This document shows, one piece after another, positions 40,555 to 50,585 of a DNA stretch of 64,000 nt. The stretch is from Pseudomonas californiensis. GTDB lineage: Bacteria; Pseudomonadota; Gammaproteobacteria; Pseudomonadales; Pseudomonadaceae. Both the position numbers and the translations under genes were made by a program. A model generated the notes under the pieces. The model was not told the origin of the DNA, did no database searches, and was given only the letters and a program-made list of their open reading frames with translations. The stretch's first letter is position 1. Every line of letters begins with the position of its first letter. The stretch spans positions 310,001 through 374,000 of the forward strand of contig NZ_JAGTPK010000001.1 in assembly GCF_021147775.1 (NCBI RefSeq), read 5' to 3'.

Positions 40555-41067
40555 ATGAAAACTCATCTCCCGCTCAGCCTGATTGCCGCCCTTGGTGAAA
40601 ACCGAGTGATCGGTGTCGACAATTCCATGCCCTGGCACCTGCCGGGGGATTTCAAATACTTCAAGGCCACGACGCTCGGCAAGCCGATCATCATGGGGCG
40701 CAAGACCTGGGACTCACTGGGTCGCCCGTTGCCGGGTCGCCTGAATCTGGTGGTCAGCCGCCAGACAGATCTGCAACTTGAAGGCGCGGAAGTCTTCGCG
40801 TCACTCGAAGCAGCTGTAGAGCGCGCCGAGCAGTGGGCCGATCAGCAAGGCGCCGACGAAGTCATGCTGATTGGCGGCGCACAACTGTATGCGCAGGGTC
40901 TTGCTCAGGCCGATCGGCTGTACCTGACTCGCGTAGCCTTGAGCCCTGCTGGCGATGCGTGGTTTCCAGAGTTTGATCCGGCGCAATGGGCGTTGGCATC
41001 CACAGTCGAGAACCCGGCGGTCGACGATAAGCCGGCTTACAGCTTCGAAGTCTGGGAGCGCACTTGA
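40555..41067 (+). CDS. folA: Dihydrofolate reductase
   Basis: FolA reduces dihydrofolate to tetrahydrofolate with NADPH. ATG 40555 gives 170 residues, although the frame stays open upstream. Motifs are SLIAALGENRVIGVDNSMPWHLPGDFKYFKATT (active-site loop with catalytic Asp and Trp), PIIMGRKTWDSLGRPLPGRLNLVVSR, and VMLIGGAQLYAQGL, the cofactor-binding GG motif. It is divergent from the DUF2868 gene with a 110-bp gap between them. Confidence 0.96.
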   Translation: MKTHLPLSLIAALGENRVIGVDNSMPWHLPGDFKYFKATTLGKPIIMGRKTWDSLGRPLPGRLNLVVSRQTDLQLEGAEVFASLEAAVERAEQWADQQGADEVMLIGGAQLYAQGLAQADRLYLTRVALSPAGDAWFPEFDPAQWALASTVENPAVDDKPAYSFEVWERT

Positions 41068-41257
41068 AAGACACTGGAGTGCCGGGCGTGGAACGCTGCA
41101 AAGAAAATGACATAAAAATGTCGTTTTTGGTTTTGCTGTCGTAAACAGTGGACAAAATGGCGTCTTCTGGCCCTGCGCGGGTCGCTGACGCACTTTTGTC
41201 TTCACAATATTTTGTTACGGTCTGACCCTTCGGTATTTTGAGAAGGGGAAAACGCCA

Positions 41258-42316
41258 ATGAAACTCGCGCCAAAAATGCTGGTTGCCGCACTCTTTGCCG
41301 GTCTGGCCAGCCAGACCTTCGCCGCCACTGAGTTGAAGCACTGGCCCGAGCCGGCCGCCAAGGCGCTCGATGCCATGATCGCTGCGAATGCCAACAAAGG
41401 TAATTACGCGGTGTTTGACATGGACAACACCAGCTATCGCTTCGACCTTGAAGAGTCGCTGTTGCCGTACATGGAAAACAAAGGCCTGATCACGCGCGAA
41501 AAGCTCGACCCTTCACTGAAGCTGATGCCGTTCAAGGACACCGCCGATCACAAGGAAAGCCTGTTCAGCTACTACTACCGTCTGTGCGAAGTGGACGACA
41601 TGGTGTGCTACCCGTGGGTCGCGCAGGTGTTCTCCGGTTTTACCCTTCAGGAACTCAAAGGCTACGTTGATGAGTTGATGGCGCTTGGCAAGCCGGTGCC
41701 TGCGACCTACTACGACGGCGATACCGTCAAACAGCTCAACGTCGAGCCGCCACGCGTATTCACCGGGCAGACCGAGCTGTACAAAAAGCTGATGGAGAAC
41801 GGCATCGAAGTCTACGTGATGACCGCCGCCTCCGAAGAACTGGTGCGCATGGTCGCTTCCGACCCCAAATACGGCTACAACGTCAAACCCGAGAATGTGA
41901 TCGGCGTCAGCCTGCTGCTCAAAGACCCGAAGACCGGTGCGTTGACCACAGCACGTAAACAAATCACTGCGGGTAAATACGACGCAAAAAGCAATATGGG
42001 GATGGAGCTGACGCCGTACCTCTGGACGCCTGCCACCTGGATGGCCGGCAAACAGGCTGCGATTCTGACCTATATCGATCAGTGGAAAAAACCAGTGCTG
42101 GTCGGTGGCGATACCCCGACCAGTGACGGTTACATGCTGTTCCACGGCGTCGATGTCAGCAAAGGCGGCGTGCACCTGTGGATCAACCGCAAAGACAAAT
42201 ACATGACCCAGCTCAACGGCATGATGAAAGCGAACGCCGAAGCCCAGGCCAAGGAAAACCTGCCCGTCACTGCCGACAAGAACTGGGTGATCGTCAAGCC
42301 GGACGATATTCAGTAA
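41258..42316 (+). CDS. pchP: HAD-family exported phosphatase, phosphorylcholine phosphatase-like
   Basis: This protein probably removes phosphate from phosphorylcholine in the periplasm, feeding choline use. It has 352 residues: a signal peptide (MLVAALFAGLASQTFAA, cut near residue 22), HAD motif I FDMDNT with nucleophile Asp near 52, motif II VMTAAS near 190, and motif III/IV GGDTPTSDGYML near 288. The DMDNTSYRFDLEESLLP block matches my recollection of P. aeruginosa PchP; the substrate is inferred from that. An AAGGGG ribosome site lies 9 nt upstream. It converges on ilvD across a shared terminator. Confidence 0.8.
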   Translation: MKLAPKMLVAALFAGLASQTFAATELKHWPEPAAKALDAMIAANANKGNYAVFDMDNTSYRFDLEESLLPYMENKGLITREKLDPSLKLMPFKDTADHKESLFSYYYRLCEVDDMVCYPWVAQVFSGFTLQELKGYVDELMALGKPVPATYYDGDTVKQLNVEPPRVFTGQTELYKKLMENGIEVYVMTAASEELVRMVASDPKYGYNVKPENVIGVSLLLKDPKTGALTTARKQITAGKYDAKSNMGMELTPYLWTPATWMAGKQAAILTYIDQWKKPVLVGGDTPTSDGYMLFHGVDVSKGGVHLWINRKDKYMTQLNGMMKANAEAQAKENLPVTADKNWVIVKPDDIQ

Positions 42317-42320
42317 CAGC

Positions 42321-42356
42321 TACTTCCTTTGTAGCCAGCTTGCTGGCGAAGGCTGA
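42321..42356. repeat. REP-like palindromic element
   Basis: GCCAGCTTGCTGGC (42334-42347) within a TTTGTAGCCAGC..GGCGAAGGCTG context resembles the Pseudomonas short interspersed palindromes that read GnGnGCTTGCnCnCGAA. It lies just after the phosphatase stop. One copy only is seen in this window. Confidence 0.5.
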
Positions 42357-42370
42357 ATCAGCCGCACAGC

Positions 42371-42400
42371 AAAAAGCCCGGCATCTCTGCCGGGCTTTTC
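42371..42400. terminator. Bidirectional terminator between pchP-like gene and ilvD
   Basis: An 11-bp perfect stem AAAAGCCCGGC/GCCGGGCTTTT (42372-42382 with 42389-42399) with a 6-nt loop provides T-runs in both directions for the convergent genes. Confidence 0.92.
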
Positions 42401-42417
42401 ATTGTGGCTGATGCGGT

Positions 42418-44265
42418 TTATGGCACCAGTTTGTCCAGCAGCGCCTTGTCACGTACCGCGCCCTTGTCGGCACTGGTTGCCAGCAAGGCGTAGGCCTTGA
42501 GGGCGGTGGTGACCTTGCGTGGACGCGATTCGACCGGTTTCCAGCCTTTCTTGTCCTGCTCGGCGCGGCGCTCTGCCATTTCTGCATCGTCGATCAACAG
42601 ATTGATCGAGCGATTCGGGATGTCGATCAGCACCTTGTCGCCGTCGCGTACCAGGCCGATGGCACCGCCCGCAGCCGCTTCCGGCGAGGCGTGACCGATG
42701 GACAGACCAGACGTACCGCCGGAGAAGCGGCCGTCAGTCAGCAGTGCACAGTCCTTGCCCAGACCCTTGGATTTCAGATACGAGGTCGGGTACAGCATTT
42801 CCTGCATGCCCGGGCCGCCTTTCGGGCCTTCGTAACGAATGATCACGATATCGCCCGCTTTCACTTCGTCGGCAAGGATCCCGCGCACGGCGCTGTCCTG
42901 GCTTTCGAAGATCTTGGCGTTGCCTTCGAACACATGGATCGACTCATCGACACCGGCAGTTTTTACCACGCAACCGTCCAGCGCGATGTTGCCGTACAGC
43001 ACGGCCAGGCCACCTTCCTGCGAATAGGCATGCTCGACACTGCGAATGCAGCCGTTTTCACGGTCGTCATCCAGGCTTTCCCAGCGGGTCGACTGGCTGA
43101 ACGCGGTCTGGGTCGGAATGCCGGCCGGGCCTGCCTTGAAGAAGGTGTGCACGGCTTCGTCGTCAGTCTGGGTGATGTCCCACTTGGCAATGCCTTCAGC
43201 CAGCGTCTTGCTGTGCACGGTCGGCAGGTCGGTATGCAGCAAGCCGCCGCGCGCCAGTTCGCCGAGGATACTGAAGATCCCGCCAGCACGGTGCACGTCT
43301 TCCATGTGGTACTTCTGGATGTTCGGCGCTACTTTGCACAGCTGTGGAACCTTGCGTGACAGGCGATCGATGTGGTGCAGGTCGAAGTCGATTTCAGCTT
43401 CCTGAGCCGCGGCCAGCAAGTGCAGGATGGTGTTGGTCGAGCCGCCCATGGCGATGTCCAGCGTCATGGCATTCTCGAACGCCTTGAAGTTGGCGATGTT
43501 GCGCGGCAGAACCGAATCGTCGTTTTCCTTGTAATACTGTCTGCACAAGTCAACGATGGTACGGCCAGCCTGCAGGAACAGTTGCTCGCGGTCGCTGTGG
43601 GTCGCCAGTGCCGAACCGTTGCCCGGCAGCGCAAGACCGAGAGCCTCGGTCAGGCAGTTCATGGAGTTTGCAGTGAACATGCCGGAGCACGAACCGCAGG
43701 TCGGGCAGGCGCTACGCTCGTATTCGGCGACTTTCTCGTCGCTGGCGGTAGAGTCGGCAGCAATGACCATTGCGTCGACCAGATCCAGGCCATGGCTGGC
43801 CAGCTTGGTCTTGCCTGCTTCCATCGGGCCGCCGGACACGAAGACTACCGGGATATTGAGGCGCAGAGACGCCATCAGCATGCCTGGGGTGATCTTGTCG
43901 CAGTTGGAAATGCAGACGATGGCGTCAGCACAGTGCGCGTTGACCATGTATTCCACGGAGTCAGCAATGATTTCGCGGCTTGGCAGCGAATACAGCATGC
44001 CGTCATGGCCCATGGCGATGCCGTCATCGACTGCGATGGTGTTGAATTCCTTGGCCACGCCACCGGCGCGTTCGACTTCGCGGGCGACCAGTTGCCCCAT
44101 GTCTTTCAGGTGCACGTGGCCCGGTACGAACTGCGTAAACGAGTTGGCAATGGCAATGATCGGTTTCTTGAAGTCTTCATCCTTCATGCCCGTTGCGCGC
44201 CACAGGGCACGGGCGCCGGCCATGTTGCGGCCGTGGGTGGACGTTTTCGAACGGTAATCAGGCAT
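42418..44265 (-). CDS. ilvD: Dihydroxy-acid dehydratase
   Basis: IlvD is the third enzyme of valine, leucine and isoleucine synthesis, an iron-sulfur dehydratase. It has 615 residues. Motifs are [22 protein letters not shown] near 35-55, the cluster cysteines in [11 protein letters not shown] (near 120) and [20 protein letters not shown] (near 195-205), and the C-terminal [20 protein letters not shown]. The long [20 protein letters not shown] insertion is typical of the enterobacterial-type (long) subgroup. It is monocistronic with its own promoter in the 44266-44605 gap. Confidence 0.97.
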   Translation of the reverse strand: MPDYRSKTSTHGRNMAGARALWRATGMKDEDFKKPIIAIANSFTQFVPGHVHLKDMGQLVAREVERAGGVAKEFNTIAVDDGIAMGHDGMLYSLPSREIIADSVEYMVNAHCADAIVCISNCDKITPGMLMASLRLNIPVVFVSGGPMEAGKTKLASHGLDLVDAMVIAADSTASDEKVAEYERSACPTCGSCSGMFTANSMNCLTEALGLALPGNGSALATHSDREQLFLQAGRTIVDLCRQYYKENDDSVLPRNIANFKAFENAMTLDIAMGGSTNTILHLLAAAQEAEIDFDLHHIDRLSRKVPQLCKVAPNIQKYHMEDVHRAGGIFSILGELARGGLLHTDLPTVHSKTLAEGIAKWDITQTDDEAVHTFFKAGPAGIPTQTAFSQSTRWESLDDDRENGCIRSVEHAYSQEGGLAVLYGNIALDGCVVKTAGVDESIHVFEGNAKIFESQDSAVRGILADEVKAGDIVIIRYEGPKGGPGMQEMLYPTSYLKSKGLGKDCALLTDGRFSGGTSGLSIGHASPEAAAGGAIGLVRDGDKVLIDIPNRSINLLIDDAEMAERRAEQDKKGWKPVESRPRKVTTALKAYALLATSADKGAVRDKALLDKLVP

Positions 44266-44605
44266 TGGAGCACTCCGGCAAAATAAGGCTAATCAGGGAA
44301 GGGAGTGAGCTTCTGTTGACGTCGCACGCAAACAGCAGTGACCGCAAGCGGCGAAGAAACCGAAAAACCACGGGATCACCGTGTACTCGGCCCGAGCTCA
44401 TAAACCCGCCGGGGGATGATGGCGATGAATAGCGTCGATTCTACACCGGTCAGGCAACGTTGGCTTGAGTGAAGCGATGTTCTTGCACGCGACTGACTGC
44501 CGGGCGGGTGGGAGTGTGATTGAAGCCGTGCCGACAGAAGACGCAAAAGCAGACCGCCGACAGGAAGCTGTCGGCGGCTGGCGTGTCCAGGACTGCCTGG
44601 AGCCA
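44266..44605. other. Gap between ilvD and the orphan ORF
   Basis: These 340 bases contain no supportable gene. They hold the ilvD promoter region (right after 44265) and a strong hairpin at 44554-44577 that probably terminates the orphan gene. No leader-peptide attenuator with branched-chain codons was recognised. Confidence 0.5.
44545..44577 (-). terminator. Terminator-like hairpin after the orphan ORF
   Basis: CCGCCGACAG (44554-44563) pairs perfectly with CTGTCGGCGG (44568-44577) over GAAG. On the minus strand TTTT follows a few bases later (complement of 44545-44548). Confidence 0.7.
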
Positions 44606-45121
44606 TCAACGATTCACAATGGCCTGGATCTGGTGCAGGTAAGTCTCGCCACTGGCTGGCAGAAGTACAAAGGCGTTTTCGCTCCAGGAGGACGGCAAGC
44701 GAGTGAGTTCTTCAAAGTAATCGGCAACATGGTGTTTTTGGTCTTCAGTGACCAGGTCAAGCATGTACTCCAGACCCCCCGGCTTGCCCAGAAACTCACC
44801 CAGTACATAGCAGGTGCGTGTCCAGTCGTGGTTCTCGTGGAAAATTCGATCACCCGGAGAAGCAGGCTGCTCGGGTACGTAAAGAATGTGTTGGCCGGCC
44901 GGGCCACGAATGACGAACAGGCGCATCAGTGTGGTACCGCCATGCAATGGCATGACGAACCGTCCGATGGTAATGCCGTCCTCCTCCGAGGCGACTGGAG
45001 CGGAGATGACGTGCTGGATCAGATCCGCGCCTTCTTGAGAAAGCAGTCCCTTGGACAGCTGATCGGCGGAGGCGTTGTTCAGATATTCGTGTACGTATTC
45101 GATAGAGGTAAAGTCGGTCAT
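44606..45121 (-). CDS. Unrecognised 171-aa protein, possibly a DUF6543-like fragment
   Basis: I do not recognise this protein with confidence. It has 171 residues, is acidic, and has no signal peptide or transmembrane helix. The middle part (LMRLFVIRGPAGQHILYVPEQPASPGDRIF ... LGEFLGKPGGLEYMLDLVTEDQKHHVADYFEEL) resembles, by pattern only, the segment VLYxP..F..F repeated in large DUF6543 toxin-like proteins of Pseudomonas; it would then be a free-standing fragment or a small paralogue. It sits alone between core genes ilvD and rlmI with its own hairpin terminator, in sequence less GC-biased than its neighbours, which suggests an accessory gene. No hrp-box was found upstream. The ATG lacks a strong ribosome site. 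Confidence 0.6.
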   Translation of the reverse strand: MTDFTSIEYVHEYLNNASADQLSKGLLSQEGADLIQHVISAPVASEEDGITIGRFVMPLHGGTTLMRLFVIRGPAGQHILYVPEQPASPGDRIFHENHDWTRTCYVLGEFLGKPGGLEYMLDLVTEDQKHHVADYFEELTRLPSSWSENAFVLLPASGETYLHQIQAIVNR

Positions 45122-45201
45122 GATTCAAATCCATTTAAATCAAAAAAAGTCCATTTTGGGTAAGTCCTGGTTGTATTCCCGTGGGTGTTTACTGACAGGA
45201 C

Positions 45202-45218
45202 GCTGATAATTTATCAGC
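45202..45218. promoter_or_regulatory. 17-bp palindrome upstream of the orphan ORF
   Basis: GCTGATAA-T-TTATCAGC is a perfect odd palindrome 81 bp upstream of the orphan start. A second inverted repeat, TGTATCG/CGATACA, lies at 45265-45286. Both look like regulator-binding sites, but no cognate regulator gene is adjacent. Confidence 0.5.
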
Positions 45219-45361
45219 AGAGAAAAGCGCACGGCGTTATCTATATATCGCGTCTGGGAAGGGGTGTATCGGAGTGTTTCGATACAGTGCGGAGTGAGCC
45301 GCCGGGACATGTTGGGCAGAAACGTTTGTCGGGCCAGCTCCCTGCCGGCCCGAACACCCGA

Positions 45362-46558
45362 TCAGCTGTTAGGCAGCAACCGGCAGGTGATGCTCTTGAT
45401 ATAGCGCGTTTCGGCAATTGCCGGGTGCACCGGATGGTCCGGACCCTGACCGCCGCGTTCCAGTAGCTGGATATTACGATCCAGATGGCGGGCGCTGGTG
45501 AGCAGAATGTTCTGCAGGTCGTCTTCCGGCAGATGCATCGAGCAGGAGGCGCTGACGAGGATGCCGTCCTTGGTGAGCAGGCGCATGGCTTGCTCGTTCA
45601 GGCGACGGTAGGCGCCTTCGCCGTTCTTCATGTCTTTTTTGCGTTTGATGAACGCAGGCGGGTCGGCGACGATCACGTCGAAACGCTCCTCGCTGGCTTT
45701 CAGTTCTTTCAACGCTTCAAACACGTCACCTTCGATGCAGGTCAGCTTTTCTGCAAAGCCATTCAGTGCTGCGTTGCGCTCCACGCCATCCAGGGCGAAG
45801 GACGACGCGTCGACACAGGTTACATCGCTGGCACCGAAGGCCGCTGCTTGAATACCCCAGCCGCCAATGTAGCTGTACAGGTCAAGCACGCGCTTGCCTT
45901 TGACATACGGAGCGATGCGCGCACGGTTCATGCGGTGATCGTAGAACCAGCCGGTTTTCTGTCCAGCCATGACCGGAGCTTCGAACTTGACGCCGTTTTC
46001 TTCCAGTGCGACCCATTCCGGTACCAGACCAAAGACGGTTTCGACGTAACGGGTAAGGCCTTCGGCATCGCGTGCGGCCGAGTCGTTCTTGAACAGGATG
46101 CCACTGGGTTTGATTACCTGAACCAGCGCAGCGACGATGTCTTCCTTGTGGTTTTCCATGGTGGCCGAGGCCAGCTGGACGACGAGGATGTCACCGAAAC
46201 GGTCCACCACCAGGCCTGGCAACAGGTCGGAGTCACCGTAAACCAGGCGATAGAACGGCTTGTCGAACAGGCGTTCACGCAACGACAGCGCCACGTTCAG
46301 GCGATGCACAAACAGCGACTTGTCGAGCGGCAGCTTGATGTCGCGTGACAGCAGGCGTGCGCAGATCAGGTTGTTGGGGCTCATGGCGACGATGCCCAGC
46401 GGCTTGCCGCCAGCTGCTTCGAGCAGCGCTTGATCGCCTGCCGCAAAGCCGTTCAGAGGGGTGGCAGCTACATCGATTTCATTGCTGTAGACCCACAGGT
46501 GACCGGCGCGCAGGCGGCGGTCGGCGTTGGCTTTGAGGCGCAAGCTAGGCAGGGACAT
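45362..46558 (-). CDS. rlmI: 23S rRNA (cytosine-1962-C5)-methyltransferase
   Basis: RlmI methylates C5 of C1962 in 23S rRNA. It has 398 residues: an N-terminal PUA domain (LRLKANADRRLRAGHLWVYSNEID), a central EEHEE-like segment, and a C-terminal Rossmann SAM domain with VLDLYSYIGGWGIQAAAFGA near 220, VIVADPPAFIKRKKDMKNG near 296, and LVSASCSMHL near 340 for the catalytic cysteine region. A stem-like inverted repeat (TCGGGCC/GGCCCGA, 45329-45353) lies just beyond the stop. Confidence 0.93.
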   Translation of the reverse strand: MSLPSLRLKANADRRLRAGHLWVYSNEIDVAATPLNGFAAGDQALLEAAGGKPLGIVAMSPNNLICARLLSRDIKLPLDKSLFVHRLNVALSLRERLFDKPFYRLVYGDSDLLPGLVVDRFGDILVVQLASATMENHKEDIVAALVQVIKPSGILFKNDSAARDAEGLTRYVETVFGLVPEWVALEENGVKFEAPVMAGQKTGWFYDHRMNRARIAPYVKGKRVLDLYSYIGGWGIQAAAFGASDVTCVDASSFALDGVERNAALNGFAEKLTCIEGDVFEALKELKASEERFDVIVADPPAFIKRKKDMKNGEGAYRRLNEQAMRLLTKDGILVSASCSMHLPEDDLQNILLTSARHLDRNIQLLERGGQGPDHPVHPAIAETRYIKSITCRLLPNS

Positions 46559-46639
46559 GACGTCGCTCCTGAAAAAAGAGCGGGATTATAGCGCGTCATC
46601 CCGGCTGTGCGCCGGGATGACGCGAATTAACACAGCCGA

Positions 46640-47179
46640 TTATTGCGACAGCGCTTCAATCAGCTTGCTGCTGAAGGCTGGCACATCGTCAGGCTGGCGG
46701 CTGCTGATCAGCATGCCGTCAGTCACAACTTTCTCGTCGACCCATTTTGCGCCGGCATTGACCAGATCGTCTTTCAGCGTCTTGTAGCTGGTCATGGTCT
46801 TGCCGCTGACCAGATTGGCCGAGATCAGCAGCCAGCCGCCGTGGCAGATTACCGCCAGCGGCTTGCCCGAGGCGTCGATGCGTTTGACGATATTCTGCGC
46901 GTCACTGTCCAGACGAATGGTGTCGGAGTTCTGCACGCCGCCCGGTAGCACGACAGCGTCGTAGTCATCGATATTAGCGGCTTTGAACGTGCCATCGACC
47001 TTGAAGTCGTCGGCAGGCTTGTCGTGATTCCAGCCTTTGACCTGGCCTTCCTGGCTGGACAGGATTTTTACAGTAGCGCCTGCGTCCTCCAGCGCTTTTT
47101 TGGGACCGGTCAGTTCGACCTGCTCGAAACCATCGGTTACAAGAATTGCGACGTGTTTGCCAGTGAGTGCAAGGGACAT
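46640..47179 (-). CDS. DJ-1/PfpI family protein (protein deglycase-like)
   Basis: This is a 179-residue cytoplasmic stress protein of the PfpI/YhbO class, members of which act as glyoxalase or protein deglycase. ATG 47179 has a strong GGAGG 5 nt upstream, preferred over the upstream Met in frame. Motifs are HVAILVTDGFEQVELTGPKKALEDAGA with the conserved active-site Glu near 17, the nucleophile elbow AVICHGGWLL with Cys near 110, and SSRQPDDVPAFSSKLIEAL. Substrate cannot be read from sequence. Confidence 0.9.
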   Translation of the reverse strand: MSLALTGKHVAILVTDGFEQVELTGPKKALEDAGATVKILSSQEGQVKGWNHDKPADDFKVDGTFKAANIDDYDAVVLPGGVQNSDTIRLDSDAQNIVKRIDASGKPLAVICHGGWLLISANLVSGKTMTSYKTLKDDLVNAGAKWVDEKVVTDGMLISSRQPDDVPAFSSKLIEALSQ

Positions 47180-47362
47180 GGGATCCTCCATTGTCGGGCT
47201 TCAGGGGTCGCGTGGCGCGCCTTCGTGAGGGCGCCAGACGCGCTGGTTACACAGAGTCCGAAGCTCTGTTTCAGGCGAAGTTCCCGGAAAATGTCATGTA
47301 ATGATGATGGACCGTTGCCTGCCGAGGGGGCAGAATCGAGCTCTGACCGCGAGTGAATACCT

Positions 47363-48229
47363 ATGTCCCCAGAGCTAACTTCAGAGCAGATTCAGCAGGC
47401 CTTGCAGGGCATCAGTGTGCCGCCGCAGCCCCAGATCATGGTGGATCTACAGATGGAGCAGTACATGCCTGATCCTGATCTGGGGGCTATTGCCCGTCTG
47501 ATCGCGCAGGATCCTGGTCTGTCCGGGGCGCTGCTGAAAATCGTCAATTCGCCTCATTACGGTCTCTCCAACAAGATTGCCTCGATTCAGAAAGCGGTGA
47601 ATCTGCTGGGCAGTCGTACGGTGATCAACCTGATCAACGCCCAGTCGATCAAAGGCGAGATGACCGACGAAACCATCGTTACGCTCAATCGATTCTGGGA
47701 CACCGCTCAGGACGTTGCGATGACCAGCCTGACGCTGGCCAAGCGTATCGGCTCACAAACAGTGGACGAATCCTACGCGCTGGGGTTGTTTCATGATTGC
47801 GGCATTCCGTTGATGCTCAAGCGCTTCCCGGACTACATGTCGGTGCTCGAAGAGGCTTACGCCAACGCGGGGCCTGAATGCCGTGTCGTGGATACCGAGA
47901 ATGCCCGTTTCGACACCAATCACTCAGTGGTCGGCTATTACACTGCCAAATCATGGCGCCTGCCCGAGCATGTGACCGAGGCGATAGCCAATCACCACAA
48001 CGCGCTGGCAATTTTTCAGGACGACACCAGCCGTAATGCACCGCTGAAGAACTTGCTGGCGCCCCTCAAGATGGCCGAGCACATCTGCCAGTCTTACCGT
48101 GTACTGGGCAACCAGGGCGAAGACCATGAATGGGACAGCATTGGCGCGTTGGTGCTGGATTACGTGGGGTTGTCCGAATATGACTTTGAATACCTGAGGG
48201 AAAGCATTCGCGAACTGGGCGCGCGCTGA
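47363..48229 (+). CDS. HDOD-domain signalling protein
   Basis: This 288-residue protein is almost entirely one HDOD domain, an HD-like helical module without catalytic metal ligands, found in signal transduction proteins. The pattern GAIARLIAQDPGLSGALLKIVNSPHYGLSNKIASIQKAVNLLGSRTVINLINAQSI (residues ~33-90) is diagnostic, followed by ALGLFHDCGIPLMLKRFPDYM and ANHHNALAIFQD. There is no GGDEF, EAL or receiver partner domain, so it probably works as an adaptor. It is divergent from the PfpI gene and 45 nt upstream of mutM. Confidence 0.9.
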   Translation: MSPELTSEQIQQALQGISVPPQPQIMVDLQMEQYMPDPDLGAIARLIAQDPGLSGALLKIVNSPHYGLSNKIASIQKAVNLLGSRTVINLINAQSIKGEMTDETIVTLNRFWDTAQDVAMTSLTLAKRIGSQTVDESYALGLFHDCGIPLMLKRFPDYMSVLEEAYANAGPECRVVDTENARFDTNHSVVGYYTAKSWRLPEHVTEAIANHHNALAIFQDDTSRNAPLKNLLAPLKMAEHICQSYRVLGNQGEDHEWDSIGALVLDYVGLSEYDFEYLRESIRELGAR

Positions 48230-48274
48230 TTCTGCGCGACGCTGGTCTTTTCTTTCCGTACGACCGAGTTTTCC

Positions 48275-49087
48275 ATGCCTGAATTACCAGAAGTCGAAAC
48301 CACCCGACGCGGCATTGCGCCCCATCTTGAAGGGCAGCGTGTCAGTCGGGTGATCGTCCGCGACAGCCGTTTGCGTTGGCCAATCCCTGAAGATCTTGAT
48401 GTGCGCCTCTCTGGGCAGCGCATCGTCGAAGTGAGTCGGCGTGCCAAGTACCTGTTGATCAAGGCTGAAGTGGGTACGCTCATCAGTCATCTGGGCATGT
48501 CGGGCAATCTGCGTCTGGTCGAAGCAGGTCTGCCTGCGCTCAAGCATGAACATGTGGACATCGAGCTTGAGTCGGGGCTGGCCTTGCGTTACACCGACCC
48601 TCGTCGGTTTGGCGCGATGCTCTGGAGCCTTGATCCGCTGGGACATGAATTGCTGATTCGCCTGGGGCCGGAGCCATTAACCGATCTGTTCGACGGCGAA
48701 CGGTTGTATGAGCGGTCTCGCGGCAAGTCGATTGCCGTCAAGCCGTTCATCATGGACAACGCCGTGGTCGTTGGGGTGGGCAATATCTATGCAACCGAAG
48801 CGCTGTTCGCTGCGGGCATCGATCCGCGCCGAGAAGCGAAAAGCATTTCACGGGCGCGCTATTTGAAGCTGGCTTTGGAAATCAAACGTATTCTGGCCTA
48901 TGCCATTGAACGAGGCGGCACGACCCTGCGTGATTTCATCGGCGGTGACGGCAAGCCTGGTTACTTCCAGCAGGAGCTGTTTGTCTATGGCCGGGGTGAT
49001 CAACCCTGCAAGGTCTGCGGCAGCACGCTGCGGGAGGTCAAGCTTGGGCAGCGGGCAAGCGTGTATTGCCCCAAGTGCCAGCGTTAG
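48275..49087 (+). CDS. mutM: Formamidopyrimidine-DNA glycosylase
   Basis: MutM (Fpg) removes 8-oxoguanine and ring-opened purines and nicks the abasic site. It has 270 residues. The N-terminal [14 protein letters not shown] supplies the catalytic Pro2 and Glu3; the conserved Lys lies in [15 protein letters not shown] (near 64). The helix-two-turn-helix segment is [22 protein letters not shown], and a C-terminal C4 zinc finger (CKVCGSTL ... CPKCQR, ~247-269) binds DNA. Confidence 0.97.
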   Translation: MPELPEVETTRRGIAPHLEGQRVSRVIVRDSRLRWPIPEDLDVRLSGQRIVEVSRRAKYLLIKAEVGTLISHLGMSGNLRLVEAGLPALKHEHVDIELESGLALRYTDPRRFGAMLWSLDPLGHELLIRLGPEPLTDLFDGERLYERSRGKSIAVKPFIMDNAVVVGVGNIYATEALFAAGIDPRREAKSISRARYLKLALEIKRILAYAIERGGTTLRDFIGGDGKPGYFQQELFVYGRGDQPCKVCGSTLREVKLGQRASVYCPKCQR

Positions 49088-49189
49088 ACGCTTGCTGGCA
49101 GGTTCTTGAAATGCTCCGGGCCTTGCTTAAGCTTGATCGCTGTTTATAGTGATGGGCAAAACTCTCTGCCACGCCTGAAGGACCACGCC

Positions 49190-49528
49190 ATGAGCCCGTT
49201 TCGTACCCTTGCTGCCACTCTGGCGCTTTTTGTTGGCTTAGAGGCTTTACCTGCCTTTGCGGCAAGTATTCCCGCGGGCAGTGGCAACCCTGTCTACACC
49301 ATCCAGAACCCACCCGCGTACGCCATGATTGGCGATCTGGTCATCGCTCGACCATTGTTGATTGCTGCCACGATTATTGGCACCGGCCTGTTTGTGATCG
49401 CCGCGCCGTTTGCAGCAGCGGGCGGCAATCTTGGGGCGACGGGCAAGGCACTGGTGGTCGATCCGGGCAAAGCGGCATTCGTACGCTGCCTGGGTTGCAC
49501 CGGCGATGGTTACGGCAAGCAGGAATAA
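49190..49528 (+). CDS. Small exported or membrane protein, uncharacterised
   Basis: This 112-residue protein begins at ATG 49190, after a GAAGGACC purine-rich site; the frame is open 84 bases further upstream but lacks a signal-like start there. A signal peptide ([22 protein letters not shown], cut near residue 25) is followed by one hydrophobic helix ([27 protein letters not shown], ~52-78) and a C-terminal [19 protein letters not shown] with a CLGC pair. Homologues near mutM in Pseudomonas carry a loose multidrug-transporter label, for which I see no basis in sequence. Function unknown. Confidence 0.7.
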   Translation: MSPFRTLAATLALFVGLEALPAFAASIPAGSGNPVYTIQNPPAYAMIGDLVIARPLLIAATIIGTGLFVIAAPFAAAGGNLGATGKALVVDPGKAAFVRCLGCTGDGYGKQE

Positions 49529-49584
49529 GGCATTCAGAGCAGGGCGTTACGCAGTGAGCGCTGCACGCGCTCTTGCCTGGGGAA

Positions 49585-49901
<317 letters not shown>

Positions 49902-49937
49902 AGGCTTCTGTGTGCACCTGCAGGATCGTGCGTGATG

Positions 49938-50546
<609 letters not shown>

Positions 50547-50585
50547 CTATTTTGGGGCGATCGACACTTGGCGCGGTCAACAGGC

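Noticed and set aside
45122-45361. HrpL (hrp-box) promoter before the orphan ORF
   Set aside because: I looked for GGAACC-N15/16-CCAC on the minus strand and did not find it, so a type III effector assignment is not supported.
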